Source: Streptococcus sp. oral taxon 431 (lineage in GTDB: Bacteria; Bacillota; Bacilli; Lactobacillales; Streptococcaceae). From it: a stretch of 64,000 bases of DNA. A model generated the notes under the pieces. The model did no database searches. It was not told the DNA's origin and saw only the letters and a list, made by a program, of their open reading frames with translations. Numbering within the stretch: the first letter of the stretch is position 1; each line of letters opens with the position of its first letter. Location of the stretch: the NCBI RefSeq assembly GCF_001553685.1, contig NZ_CP014264.1, forward strand, positions 1,186,001 through 1,250,000, in the 5' to 3' direction. The position numbers and the translations under genes are program-made. This document shows positions 52,304 to 61,930 of the stretch, one piece after another.

Positions 52304-52933
52304 CTAGTATTCTTTTTTCTCCATAATTAAAATAGATATTTTTATAGACATTCCTATGATAACAATACTGACAAAGACTATTCCAAGAAAAATCATTACC
52401 CTCGAATTGTTTAAGAAGAACTCCACAACATTAGTCAGTAAATCTGATTTTGCTTTTAAAAGACTAGATAGAGCAAAGACTGTAAAGTAGGATATAACCA
52501 TAATCAGCCTACCTTTTTCAGCACCATATTTAAGGATAAACGGTAGTTGAATAGCTGATATCAAAACACTTGCAAGTAATGTAATTAGTGAGATAAATAT
52601 GATATTATCTATCGACATCTCACTTTTAATTACCAATTGAACAAATAAACATACTGAACCGAATAGCCCAAACACAAATGCAAAAAACAATTTACTCAAT
52701 ACAAAGCTACTCTTTTTAATAGGCATTGAAAAGGCAAATTGTTCAAACTTCGATTTCGTATCATAACCAAAAGCGATAGCAGTTAAAATTAACGGTATCA
52801 TTGTACAAATAAGCGGTATCATAAAAATTTCATTTTCATATACCCCATACACAACGAGTGCAATACAGAGAGTAATCGATAATAGTAGTGTTTTCTTTAA
52901 AGTAGCTATATCTTTTAATATCAATGCAGTCAT
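52304..52933 (-). CDS. ABC-2 transporter permease
   Basis: 209 aa with six hydrophobic segments spread over the length. Matches the ABC-2 permease subunits that accompany YtrA-type GntR regulators. The stop of the ATPase gene overlaps its start by one base. Substrate unknown; related systems respond to cell-wall-active peptides. Confidence 0.85.
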   Translation of the reverse strand: MTALILKDIATLKKTLLLSITLCIALVVYGVYENEIFMIPLICTMIPLILTAIAFGYDTKSKFEQFAFSMPIKKSSFVLSKLFFAFVFGLFGSVCLFVQLVIKSEMSIDNIIFISLITLLASVLISAIQLPFILKYGAEKGRLIMVISYFTVFALSSLLKAKSDLLTNVVEFFLNNSRVMIFLGIVFVSIVIIGMSIKISILIMEKKEY

Positions 52934-53781
52934 TATCTTTTATCTCCTTTCACAAAATAAATCATAATATCTTCGATAGATGGTTTTTGTAATCTTATTT
53001 CATCCGGAACAAGATTTCTTTTAACAAGTAACTCTTGTCCAAATGAGTGTATCCTTCTCCCAATTATGGCTTCCACATTAAGATCTTTAACTTCTTCATT
53101 AGATAAAGTACAGATACCATAGTTTTCCTTGAGTTCATCCTTTGGTTCAACAAAAAGAACTTTACCATCATTGATAAAAGCAATATAATCTGCTACCTTC
53201 TCTAAATCGGATAGGATATGTGACGATATTAAAATTGTATGATTTTCATCTTGCATAAAGTCAAGAAGAAAATCTAAAATTTCTTCCCTTACTATTGGAT
53301 CCAAACCACTCGTAGCTTCATCCAATATAAGAATGTCTGCATTATGAGATAAAGCTACTGCCATCGATAATTTCATTCTCATTCCACGAGAATAACTTTT
53401 AATAAACTGCTTTTCTGATAAATTAAATTTCTTTTTTAGTTGATAGAAAAAATCTCTATCCCACTTTGAATAAACCCTGGAACAAAATTTTTCCAAATCA
53501 ACAAGTGTCATCTCTTCTGGTACTAGTAAGTCATCAAACACTACTCCGATTTTATCTTTCAATTCAATACTGTTAGGATTATCATAACCTAAAATTTTAA
53601 TTTCTCCTGAATCTTTCTTAAGTAATCCTAACAATAATTTTATAGTTGTACTTTTACCTGCTCCATTTTGACCAATGTATCCGACGATAGTCCCTTTAGG
53701 AATAGACAAATCTATCGGTCCTAATGTAAAGCTATCAAACTTTTTAACCAAGTTTTTGATTTCAATAGCATAATCACTCAT
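52933..53781 (-). CDS. ABC transporter ATP-binding protein (YtrB-like)
   Basis: 282 aa. Walker A GYIGQNGAGKSTTIKLL, signature SRGMRMKLSMA, Walker B ILILDEATSGLD, H-loop SHILSDLE. Middle gene of a GntR-ATPase-permease cassette with overlapping ends, the arrangement of the ytr operon of Bacillus. A C-terminal region of about 80 residues follows the nucleotide-binding domain. Confidence 0.92.
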   Translation of the reverse strand: MSDYAIEIKNLVKKFDSFTLGPIDLSIPKGTIVGYIGQNGAGKSTTIKLLLGLLKKDSGEIKILGYDNPNSIELKDKIGVVFDDLLVPEEMTLVDLEKFCSRVYSKWDRDFFYQLKKKFNLSEKQFIKSYSRGMRMKLSMAVALSHNADILILDEATSGLDPIVREEILDFLLDFMQDENHTILISSHILSDLEKVADYIAFINDGKVLFVEPKDELKENYGICTLSNEEVKDLNVEAIIGRRIHSFGQELLVKRNLVPDEIRLQKPSIEDIMIYFVKGDKR

Positions 53782-54154
53782 ATTTCCCCTCCATGTAACT
53801 ACTAAACATCTCTACCAACTCATCATTGGATACACCTGCAATTGCTGAAAGCTCAACAATATCTTGCATCTTTGATTCGATTCGTTTCAAATATTCTTCT
53901 CGAATAAGCTCTTTGTTCTGAGCCGCAACAAAATTACCTTTACCTTGAACTGAATTAATGAAACCATCAAGTTCCAGTTCATCAAAAGCTCTTTTAGCAG
54001 TTATCATACTCACTCGAAGTTCTTTTGCCAAAAATCTGATTGATGGCAATTGCTCGCCAACCTTTAATTCTCCCGAAATAATCTGAGCCTTTATTTGATT
54101 TTTTATCTGCAAATAAATCGGATCATCATTTGAATTATTAATTTGTATATTCAC
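53774..54154 (-). CDS. GntR family regulator, YtrA subfamily
   Basis: 126 aa. Winged helix at about 10-75 (DDPIYLQIKNQIKAQIISGE; LRVSMITAKRAFDELELDG); the short helical C-terminus of about 45 aa is typical of the YtrA subfamily. It likely represses its own operon: the promoter carries a perfect 9-bp inverted repeat. First gene of the cassette, overlapping the ATPase by 8 nt. Confidence 0.9.
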   Translation of the reverse strand: MNIQINNSNDDPIYLQIKNQIKAQIISGELKVGEQLPSIRFLAKELRVSMITAKRAFDELELDGFINSVQGKGNFVAAQNKELIREEYLKRIESKMQDIVELSAIAGVSNDELVEMFSSYMEGKYE

Positions 54155-54177
54155 ACTCCATATCCTCCTAATTATCC

Positions 54178-54234
54178 AACTGTTATCTCTGTTTCATCTG
54201 TTTATATTATAGCATAACAGTTATATTAGTTCAA
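54178..54234 (-). promoter_or_regulatory. GntR-ABC promoter with inverted-repeat operator
   Basis: Minus strand TTGAAC (54229-54234), 17-bp spacer, TATAAT (54206-54211) with extended TGC. Perfect 9-bp arms AACTGTTAT (54178-54186 and 54214-54222) flank the -10 and start site. Confidence 0.75.
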
Positions 54235-54303
54235 TATTTAACAATCTGTATGAATCATATTATCGTTTAAATTGATTACTTTTCGATTGCAATTTTTAAT
54301 ATA

Positions 54304-54330
54304 AGAAAAAGCCTTGAGAACAAGGCTTTT
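54304..54330 (-). terminator. Intrinsic terminator between the draG fragment and the GntR cassette
   Basis: AAAAGCCTTG and CAAGGCTTTT form a stem with A and T tracts on both sides; works in either direction. Confidence 0.75.
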
Positions 54331-54353
54331 CTAAATCACTTTCGTTCACAGGT

Positions 54354-54500
54354 TTATACGTTTTTACCATCAACAGCTCCTATCATAATCGTATCATCTG
54401 TGAAAAAGCAGTCGTCCCTAACCAAGGGAAAATCCTTTGTTTTAATATTGTTCCATTCATAAACTGAACTAACAATATCTCCCACAATTGCTCCTAGCAT
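54354..54500 (-). pseudogene. Truncated 5' copy of the ADP-ribosylglycohydrolase gene
   Basis: 48 codons from the ATG at 54500. The first 38 residues (MLGAIVGDIVSSVYEWNNIK, TKDFPLVRDDCFFTDDT) match the intact gene at 52260 with few changes; the frame then diverges and stops. The ribosome binding site region is also shared. With the intact gene it forms a direct repeat flanking the GntR-ABC cassette. Confidence 0.85.
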
Positions 54501-54521
54501 GAGATTCCTCCTTACAGCATA

Positions 54522-55307
54522 TCAGATTTCCAATGGATTGCTCTTTAAAAATGGTACCACCAAATCAACCCACTCTTGAGGCAGGTAAGCCGATAAATAG
54601 CCGTGGTTATAGCCCTTTGCTTCATACAAAATTGTATTTGAATGTAGCTGATGAAATAATTTCGCTGACTCTTTCACATAGTTCGATTCTTTTTCACCAT
54701 AGATATACAGAACCTGCGACTTGCTTGCAGAAATCGTGTCCTTGAGCTTGTAACGCCCCATATAGGTTTTATAAATGGTCACTAATGTTTTGATAGGCAT
54801 CCTTGGCAGATCCTCCAAATAATAATCTTTTATTTCCTCTGGATAAGCGAGTTTAGGATATATTTTGTTCATTATGCTTAACTGAAGTTTGCAAGAGAAT
54901 TTACTAAACATTAGTTTACCAAATAGAGATACTAGAAAGATGCTTATTTTAGCCAACCTTGGTTGAGGAATACAGAGGCTTCCGTCTATGATGGCTTTCT
55001 CAGCTATCTCGCTGTCTAAGGACAAAAGCTCCATGGCAATTTGACCACCAAGTGAAACACCACCAATCGCAAACAATTTACCACCACAGTTTGCTTTGAT
55101 ATAGTCTAGAATCTCCAAAGCAGAATCTTCAGTTGAAACATAATCAAGTTGATATTCCTCGCCGTGGCCATTCAAAGTGGGTAGAATAATACGGTATTCT
55201 TCTGACAAGATTCGTGCTTGACGAAGATAATTCCACCAAGAACTGCCACCACCATGTATCAGTAAAATAGGAGGCAAATTCTTATCACCAAATTCATGGT
55301 ATTTCAT
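54522..55307 (-). CDS. Alpha/beta hydrolase
   Basis: 261 aa. Oxyanion motif ILLIHGGGSSWWNYLRQ, nucleophile elbow GGVSLGGQIAMEL (Ser near 98), catalytic Asp/Glu near VLYIYGEKES, and His in AKGYNHGYLSAY near the C-terminus. Cytosolic, substrate unknown. Similar in layout to the hydrolase at 40468. Confidence 0.85.
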   Translation of the reverse strand: MKYHEFGDKNLPPILLIHGGGSSWWNYLRQARILSEEYRIILPTLNGHGEEYQLDYVSTEDSALEILDYIKANCGGKLFAIGGVSLGGQIAMELLSLDSEIAEKAIIDGSLCIPQPRLAKISIFLVSLFGKLMFSKFSCKLQLSIMNKIYPKLAYPEEIKDYYLEDLPRMPIKTLVTIYKTYMGRYKLKDTISASKSQVLYIYGEKESNYVKESAKLFHQLHSNTILYEAKGYNHGYLSAYLPQEWVDLVVPFLKSNPLEI

Positions 55308-55453
55308 GTTTAAACTCCTTACTGTAGGACTTTTACTAGCTACATCCTTGTTTAATCAGTTTGAACAAGCAGCGATACCGCATCAAACAGAAAATTCTCT
55401 AACATTGATTATCTAAATAGCCAATCATTACTTTCAATAACGCATTTCCTTTT

Positions 55454-56202
55454 CTAAAATTTAAAAATTTTTTCCTTACTAATTCTATTACTCGCAAATA
55501 TTGTATAAATTAAATAAGCAATAAAAATGATAATAAAAATAAGATTAATTTTTAACACAAAATAGAGATTTAACAAATTTGCGAACGCATGAAATAATAG
55601 ACAGTACCCCACAGATTTCGTTTGACGATAAAGAAGCCCTAAAACAAAACTTAAAAATAATGTATATATAAAAAATAAAATAAAAGGAAATCCTTGATGA
55701 CTTTCTCCAACTATAAACCATAAAGGCAGATGCCAAATTCCCCAGATTGAACCTACAATCAAATTAGATTGCCAATAAGTATATTTTTTATCAAGTAATG
55801 GTTGTAATATTCCTCTCCATCCTAATTCTTCATGTCCACCACCAAAAAAATTAATTGAATAAAGAATAGTGGCATCAGATAAATTGATACTCCATTTAAT
55901 TCTAAGGAAGATACAGAAAATAGTATCAAAATTGCTAACAAATGAATAATGAAATAAATACTACTATTTTTTCTTTTATTAAATATAAAATGTTTAAATT
56001 TTATATTATTACTATTCAAATAAAAGCCACTTGCAATAGCTGGACCAAGTGCACCTACTATATGTAACATTCTCCCTATAAATGTTTCTAATCCCAAAAT
56101 GTGAGATTGAGTAAAGATGGCAAGAAGCCCCCAAGCTATATAAGAAATTCCAAATGTAAAACAAAGATAATTTTTAAAATTCTTTTTGTCAATTTCTGCC
56201 AT
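55454..56202 (-). pseudogene. CPBP intramembrane protease gene with a frameshift
   Basis: The start at 56202 gives 126 codons ending IFLVVDMKN. One base shift at the run of seven A (55844-55850, plus strand) restores FFGGGHEELGWRGILQPLL, which carries the catalytic EExxxR motif, then GSIWGIWHLPLW and LLFHAFANLL to the stop at 55454. All catalytic motifs survive in the second frame, so this is a recent single-base change, a sequencing error, or slippage-based control. The last 70 bp are duplicated at 59.7 kb. Confidence 0.85.
55471..55542 (-). repeat. Direct repeat, copy A (3' end of CPBP pseudogene)
   Basis: 72 bp nearly identical to 59691-59762 in the same orientation (about 7 differences by eye). 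It encodes the C-terminal IIFIAYLIYTIFASNRISKE of the CPBP protein. Confidence 0.8.
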
Positions 56203-56301
56203 TTTATCTTCCTAATCCTGATTATTCTATGTATAATATTTTTTTACTGCTTCTTAGTTGCTCTCGATTATAACTACCTATATTCTATCACAAAAACACA
56301 A

Positions 56302-56325
56302 AAAAGCCTTACAATCAAGGCTTTT
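56302..56325 (-). terminator. Intrinsic terminator
   Basis: AAAAGCCTT-ACAATC-AAGGCTTTT with A and T tracts on both sides, between the AlkD-like gene and the CPBP pseudogene. Confidence 0.75.
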
Positions 56326-56349
56326 CATTATTGATTCATACCAAGCTTT

Positions 56350-56400
56350 CTATGCTTTTACGAGCAAAGATGCACACTCGGCGGTTCGCTGTTACCGTAT
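56350..56400 (-). repeat. Remnant sharing the 3' end seen at 42951 and in rlmD
   Basis: On the minus strand this reads QRTAECASLLVKA and stop, against RIVECVTLLVKS and stop at 42951 and [13 protein letters not shown] in rlmD. It has no start or open frame upstream. The rest of 56400-56625 contains no gene I can support. All three copies point the same way. Confidence 0.5.
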
Positions 56401-56625
56401 CGTTTCGTCGTAAACTCCTTACTCTACGACAGCTATCCCATGGGCAGAACATCTGCTTCTACTTCGCTGATACCTCAGCTCGGACAAGCAGTGATGCTGC
56501 CTCAACATGTGGCACTAGTCAACATCTATATTTTAGAACGAAAATGATAGAGTGTTTTATAAAATTATACTATAGAATGAAAATATTTTATAGTTACCAT
56601 TTTTTAACTTTATATTTTAGAATTA

Positions 56626-57243
56626 TCATTTTATAAATTTACTTGCTAACTTGTAAACTTGTTGAACCTCTTTACTCTTAACATCCCAATTACCAAGTTC
56701 TTCTTTAATCAACTCTGGAAATTTTTTGCTAATATCCCTCAAAGCATTACCGACTGATTTTCTAACATATTCACTAGAATCTTCTTTTAATGTTGCGATT
56801 CGTTTAATAGCTTCATCTGGATTATCCTTGAAATATGGTCTACTCGTCCATATTCTCAAACCTTCTGCAACAGCTCTTCTAACATTTGGATTACTGTTTT
56901 GTAACCATTCGTCAATAACCGGAAGAGATTTTTCATAACCTGTTTGCTTACAAAATTCATCAAATGCTTTTGCTAATACTTCTTGAACTCTCCAATTGTC
57001 ATCCTTTGAAACCTCATCCCTCATGAAGATCAAAATTTCTTCATACGATGACAAATGGCCGAAGAGAAATACACTATACATTCTAACTTGATATACATTG
57101 GATTTAAAGGCTAAAAATGCTAATTCTTTAGTATACGCATTATCGTTTGATAGATAGTCAGCAAGAGCTCTTTGCTCTTCCTCTTTAAATCCATTTTCTA
57201 TTAAAGAGAATTCTTTTTCTAAATTTAAAATATATTCTTTCAT
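56626..57243 (-). CDS. DNA alkylation repair-like HEAT-repeat protein (AlkD-type)
   Basis: 205 aa of alpha-helical repeats. The blocks DDNWRVQEVLAKAFDEFCKQ, NPNVRRAVAEGLRIWTSRPY and SEYVRKSVGNALRDISKKFP are the HEAT units of AlkC/AlkD-type DNA glycosylases. AlkD removes positively charged alkylated bases without base flipping. Arg and Trp contacts typical of the family are present. Stand-alone gene. Confidence 0.85.
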   Translation of the reverse strand: MKEYILNLEKEFSLIENGFKEEEQRALADYLSNDNAYTKELAFLAFKSNVYQVRMYSVFLFGHLSSYEEILIFMRDEVSKDDNWRVQEVLAKAFDEFCKQTGYEKSLPVIDEWLQNSNPNVRRAVAEGLRIWTSRPYFKDNPDEAIKRIATLKEDSSEYVRKSVGNALRDISKKFPELIKEELGNWDVKSKEVQQVYKLASKFIK

Positions 57244-57373
57244 GTAACTTGACCCCGAAACAACATTCCAATTTTCAAGATAATTCTCGATAGGTATCGA
57301 TAAAGAATTGAATTCGTTATAATATAAGCAAATAATCTTGACATTTTCTCAAATTGATATTTAAACTCTTTTA

Positions 57374-58255
57374 TTATTCAGCCTTTTTCTCAATCAAATA
57401 CCAACTAGGAATGATTTGCTTCATATCTTCATACCACTCTAGAATTTCTTTAGCTTGATGTTGCATTACTGCTATTTCTTCGATTCCGTAAGGAACAGAC
57501 CATGGCAGAGCACCAACTATGTTATTTAGAATATAGATAGCGAGAAGATTCCAAAATAAATCCGGAACCTTATGATCAAAATATCCATCTATCATACCAG
57601 ACGCAAAAGAGGGAGAGACTTGAGCAGACCATACAATACGATTGAATTCCTCCCAAGGATCTCCAAGATCAAATCGATCAAAGTCTATGACATAAATTTC
57701 TCCATCTTCACCAATCATGAAATTCCCGATATGATAATCTCCATGTTGGAAAACCTGAGGTCTATCTTTTAACAATTCTCGATTTGCATTTAAATAATCA
57801 ATAAAAATCTGACCATTTTCATATTGAACAGGACATTCTTTGTATTTTTTGATTTTGTCATCAATTTTACGATTAAAAAAGGATTCCCAATCTTCACGAA
57901 CTTCTGTAACAGGAAGAGAATGAATTTTTCGAAGGATACTTCCTGCTTCTACTCCGTAAGTGTATTGTTGTTCTTTTGAAACAGTTAAAATGGTTTCTCT
58001 TGCATCTTTCCCGTCTATCCATTCGTGTAAAGAATGCACTTCGTCATCACAGAGTTCTATGCTAATCGGTTTACACATCGGAACTCCAAGAGAAGCCACC
58101 TTCTCCATCATATCAAATTCAAATTTTTTAGAATCTAACTTATCCTTATCAGAAACACGCAAGAAATATTTTTGCTGATTTTGATCTGTCACACAATATT
58201 TTTTATCATCTGACCAGCCTTTATTTATGGTTATCTTACTACTAAAATCCATCAA
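57374..58255 (-). CDS. Aminoglycoside phosphotransferase-family kinase
   Basis: 293 aa APH/choline-kinase fold. Catalytic loop HGDYHIGNFMIG, metal-binding VIDFDRFDLGDPWEEFNR, and N-terminal KITINKGWSDDKKYCVTD as the phosphate loop. Members phosphorylate aminoglycosides, macrolides or small metabolites; the substrate cannot be deduced and resistance should not be assumed. Single-gene unit. Confidence 0.87.
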   Translation of the reverse strand: MMDFSSKITINKGWSDDKKYCVTDQNQQKYFLRVSDKDKLDSKKFEFDMMEKVASLGVPMCKPISIELCDDEVHSLHEWIDGKDARETILTVSKEQQYTYGVEAGSILRKIHSLPVTEVREDWESFFNRKIDDKIKKYKECPVQYENGQIFIDYLNANRELLKDRPQVFQHGDYHIGNFMIGEDGEIYVIDFDRFDLGDPWEEFNRIVWSAQVSPSFASGMIDGYFDHKVPDLFWNLLAIYILNNIVGALPWSVPYGIEEIAVMQHQAKEILEWYEDMKQIIPSWYLIEKKAE

Positions 58256-58358
58256 GCACTCTCCGATTCATTTCACAACACTTTTTGCAGTTTTCACTAG
58301 TAACCTATCCAGTTCGTCTACACTTTAGTTACCTAGATCAAGATTTAGATAATGGAAA

Positions 58359-58967
58359 CTAGTCAATTTTCTCTATGATATTTCCAAGTTTATCCAATAC
58401 AAGACATGAATGATCATTTAGTGGGATTACGGGAACATTAACGAGTTCTTCAGCTCTATCCTTATTAGCTTTATCATTCCATGAATCATAATGGACACTA
58501 ATTAAAAACTGACTAAAGAGTCCTAATCCATTTTTTATCTTTATCTGATGATCTGAATTATCATTAGGTGAAACATAGACTTTTTCTCCTAATAATAGGG
58601 CTCCTGCAGAAAATCCTATAACTTTCGCCCCTTTATTCAGCATACGATCGATATAATTTTTGAACTGCGGATTGACGTAAGTAGCTAAATACTTTTCCGT
58701 ATTTCCACCACCGATAATAATTAGATCAGCATCTAAATAGCTATCAAAATCAATCAGCTCAGTGTCCAAAAGTAAGTAATCAGTGTTTAGATTAGGAAAT
58801 TGACTTTGGAAAACTTCCGTGTACTTTTTCATATACGGTTGCCAATTTTCTCGATAAACTGTAAAAATGGCAATTCTTTCGATCTTGCTTGATGACACAA
58901 TTTTATTAACAATCGTATGGTTCTTTATCGGTGGATTTCCACCCATCAAAAAAATTTGTTCGCCCAA
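58359..58967 (-). CDS. Peptidase S51 family protein (PepE-like, class I GATase-like)
   Basis: 202 aa. Nucleophile elbow VIGFSAGALLLGE with Ser120, His159 in ISVHYDSW, and DADLIIIGGGNTEKYL as the family block. PepE cleaves Asp-X dipeptides; Ser rather than Cys supports S51. Cytosolic, no signal peptide. Flanked by structured AT-rich DNA at 58968-59203, where inverted repeats (AACGCTAAC at 59149 with GTTATCGTT at 59163) are visible but no gene. Confidence 0.85.
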   Translation of the reverse strand: MGEQIFLMGGNPPIKNHTIVNKIVSSSKIERIAIFTVYRENWQPYMKKYTEVFQSQFPNLNTDYLLLDTELIDFDSYLDADLIIIGGGNTEKYLATYVNPQFKNYIDRMLNKGAKVIGFSAGALLLGEKVYVSPNDNSDHQIKIKNGLGLFSQFLISVHYDSWNDKANKDRAEELVNVPVIPLNDHSCLVLDKLGNIIEKID

Positions 58968-59203
58968 TCTTTCACACTTTCTAAAGATACATAATGTTTA
59001 AACAAGTTTATTCACGTTTCTAAATTATAATTTTTTCTTAAAACATATCATTTTATTATTGACTGACTAAGATCGCACCAGCAACCCTACAACGCTAAGT
59101 ATGTCAGGTAGTCCTGTCTGTATGTGGAAACATGACTATAACCCTTTGAACGCTAACATAAGGTTATCGTTAAATGGTATTACCTAGATAAACTGAGTTT
59201 TTA

Positions 59204-59524
59204 TTATTTCTTTTTCTTTGGTTTTGGTGCAGGTAACTCATCATACATTGAATTAAATAAGCCGGTTAAATATTCTTTGTTGTCAACATCAGCTACCAAT
59301 AGCATTTCCTTTGCACCTTCATACGGCAATTCGTATTCTACATTCGGCATATACGCTATTGCAGATTCGACAGGCTTCACTAAAAATCTATCATCATAAA
59401 TTCCACCCATAATTTTCCCTCGATAATAAATTATATATTCACCCATCATTGCTCTATATGATATTTCTTCCAACTCGGACAATTGTTCTAAAATGAAATC
59501 TAAATATTCTTTACTTGAAGCCAT
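59204..59524 (-). CDS. TfoX/Sxy family N-terminal domain protein
   Basis: 106 aa. EYLDFILEQLSELEEISYRA, MMGEYIIYYRGKIMGGIYDD and FLVKPVESA match the TfoX/Sxy N-terminal domain; the C-terminal domain of full competence regulators is absent and replaced by a basic PKPKKKK tail. In Firmicutes such short forms are of unknown role and are not the streptococcal competence regulators. AGGGAG precedes the ATG. Confidence 0.87.
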   Translation of the reverse strand: MASSKEYLDFILEQLSELEEISYRAMMGEYIIYYRGKIMGGIYDDRFLVKPVESAIAYMPNVEYELPYEGAKEMLLVADVDNKEYLTGLFNSMYDELPAPKPKKKK

Positions 59525-59545
59525 TTTTGCTATCTCCCTTAATTA

Positions 59546-59689
59546 CTAAAATTTCAATAGTCCATTTTCATCAAATTGAAAATTGGGTCCCCAAGAAACT
59601 TCCCAATAATATCCATCTAAATCCGAAAAATATGAGTGATATCCACCCCAGAAAAGTCCCTGTGACTCTTTTACAATTTTTCCACCTGC
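59546..59689 (-). pseudogene. C-terminal remnant of a VOC (glyoxalase-fold) protein
   Basis: 47 codons without a start: AGGKIVKESQGLFWGGYHSY then FSDLDGYYWEVSWGP, the C-terminal half of a VOC domain with the metal-binding Glu in YYWEV. Homology ends exactly where the CPBP 3'-end repeat begins (59691), marking a recombination joint. Confidence 0.75.
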
Positions 59690-59690
59690 T

Positions 59691-59762
59691 TTTCCTTACT
59701 AATTCTATTACTAGCCAATATAGTATAAATTAATTAACCAATAAAAATGATAATAAAAATAA
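59691..59762 (-). repeat. Direct repeat, copy B (CPBP 3' end)
   Basis: Partner of 55471-55542, same orientation. The two copies lie 4.2 kb apart and enclose the AlkD, APH, S51 and TfoX genes. Confidence 0.8.
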
Positions 59763-59805
59763 CATAGCAGCCCGTCTAACAACTTACTACTTTTCATATG
59801 ATAAT

Positions 59806-60297
59806 TTACAAATGACTTTTCAGCCACTCGATCTTTTTAAAATCCTTATTGTTATTGTGATCATTTCGATAGGAGTCTTTAGAAGAAGCTTTGTAAATAC
59901 TTAGATACTGCTCCAGACTTGGAAGACGAAAAGTGATGCCTTCAATGTGAATAAGCTCTATATCCGATTCCGAAACTCCTGCAAAATCAGGTAAGGAATC
60001 GATACTTCCAAATTCAACACTCACTCGATCCTTTTTGAATTCATGCTCATGAATATCTATTAAGACGTAGCCTAAGTCTTTCATCACTTTCATTATCTTG
60101 TCCCATTCATAAATTCTGAGATGATCAGGCGCTTCCCAACCTCTAGGGTCACCAGGCACATGAATGTCAATGTCAGACGGCCCCCAATTTTCTTTCGTTC
60201 TAAACTCCAATCCCAAAGACCCCATCAGTGTCGGTGTAATTCCGACTCGATTTAAATGGAAACAAATGGTTTTAAATTCTTCAAATAAGAGACTCAT
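59806..60297 (-). CDS. Nucleotidyltransferase-fold hypothetical protein
   Basis: 163 aa. TPTLMGSLGLEFRTKENWGP followed by SDIDIHVPGD is the GS-(X)n-DxD pattern of minimal nucleotidyltransferases, with DRVSVEFGS as the possible third acidic strand. C-terminus LEQYLSIYKASSKDSYR is helical. A stand-alone protein without a HEPN partner; the neighbour upstream is the 57-aa gene, 3 nt away. Function unknown. Confidence 0.65.
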   Translation of the reverse strand: MSLLFEEFKTICFHLNRVGITPTLMGSLGLEFRTKENWGPSDIDIHVPGDPRGWEAPDHLRIYEWDKIMKVMKDLGYVLIDIHEHEFKKDRVSVEFGSIDSLPDFAGVSESDIELIHIEGITFRLPSLEQYLSIYKASSKDSYRNDHNNNKDFKKIEWLKSHL

Positions 60298-60299
60298 GT

Positions 60300-60473
60300 T
60301 TACTCTAAACCTTTCATATAAATGTTCGTTATTTCTACTTTATTACCTTGAACAAAATCATTTTCTAGAGTATATCCAGTTATTTTAGATACAAATTCTT
60401 TTCCTTCTTTTAAGGACCCAAATGCGACTAGATCTTTAAAAGAAGGATTTTGATATAATAATAACATATACAT
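60300..60473 (-). CDS. Short paralogue (N-terminal part) of the 188-aa protein at 47039
   Basis: 57 aa from the ATG at 60473 (AGAAGGA upstream). MYMLLLYQNPSFKDLVAFGS, LKEGKEFVSKITGYTLEND matches the first 45 residues of the 47039 protein; the rest is missing and replaced by a short unrelated end. Either a truncated copy or a short family member. Lies 27 nt after the rlmD stop codon and 3 nt before the nucleotidyltransferase-like gene. Confidence 0.65.
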   Translation of the reverse strand: MYMLLLYQNPSFKDLVAFGSLKEGKEFVSKITGYTLENDFVQGNKVEITNIYMKGLE

Positions 60474-60499
60474 CTCTAGTCCTTCTGATTTTTGAACGA

Positions 60500-61870
<1,371 letters not shown>

Positions 61871-61880
61871 CTATGTGCCG

Positions 61881-61908
61881 AAAAAAAGACGGCAACTGTT
61901 CTGTTACC
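61881..61908 (-). terminator. Terminator after the DUF1002 gene
   Basis: GGUAAC/GUUGCC stem on the minus strand followed by GTC and T7. An extended -10 (TGGTATAAT) just before it at 61913-61921 may be the rlmD promoter. Confidence 0.65.
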
Positions 61909-61930
61909 ATCTATTATACCATGAATTAAC

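Noticed and set aside
56331..56636. Plus-strand 101-codon frame over the 56.35-kb remnant
   Set aside because: No binding site and it reads antisense through the rlmD-like end fragment; composition not protein-like.
57374..58255. Calling the APH-fold gene an antibiotic resistance gene
   Set aside because: The fold is shared by many metabolic kinases; nothing in the sequence fixes an antibiotic substrate.
59204..59524. TfoX-like gene as a natural-competence regulator
   Set aside because: Streptococcal competence uses ComR/ComX or ComDE; only the N-terminal TfoX domain is present.
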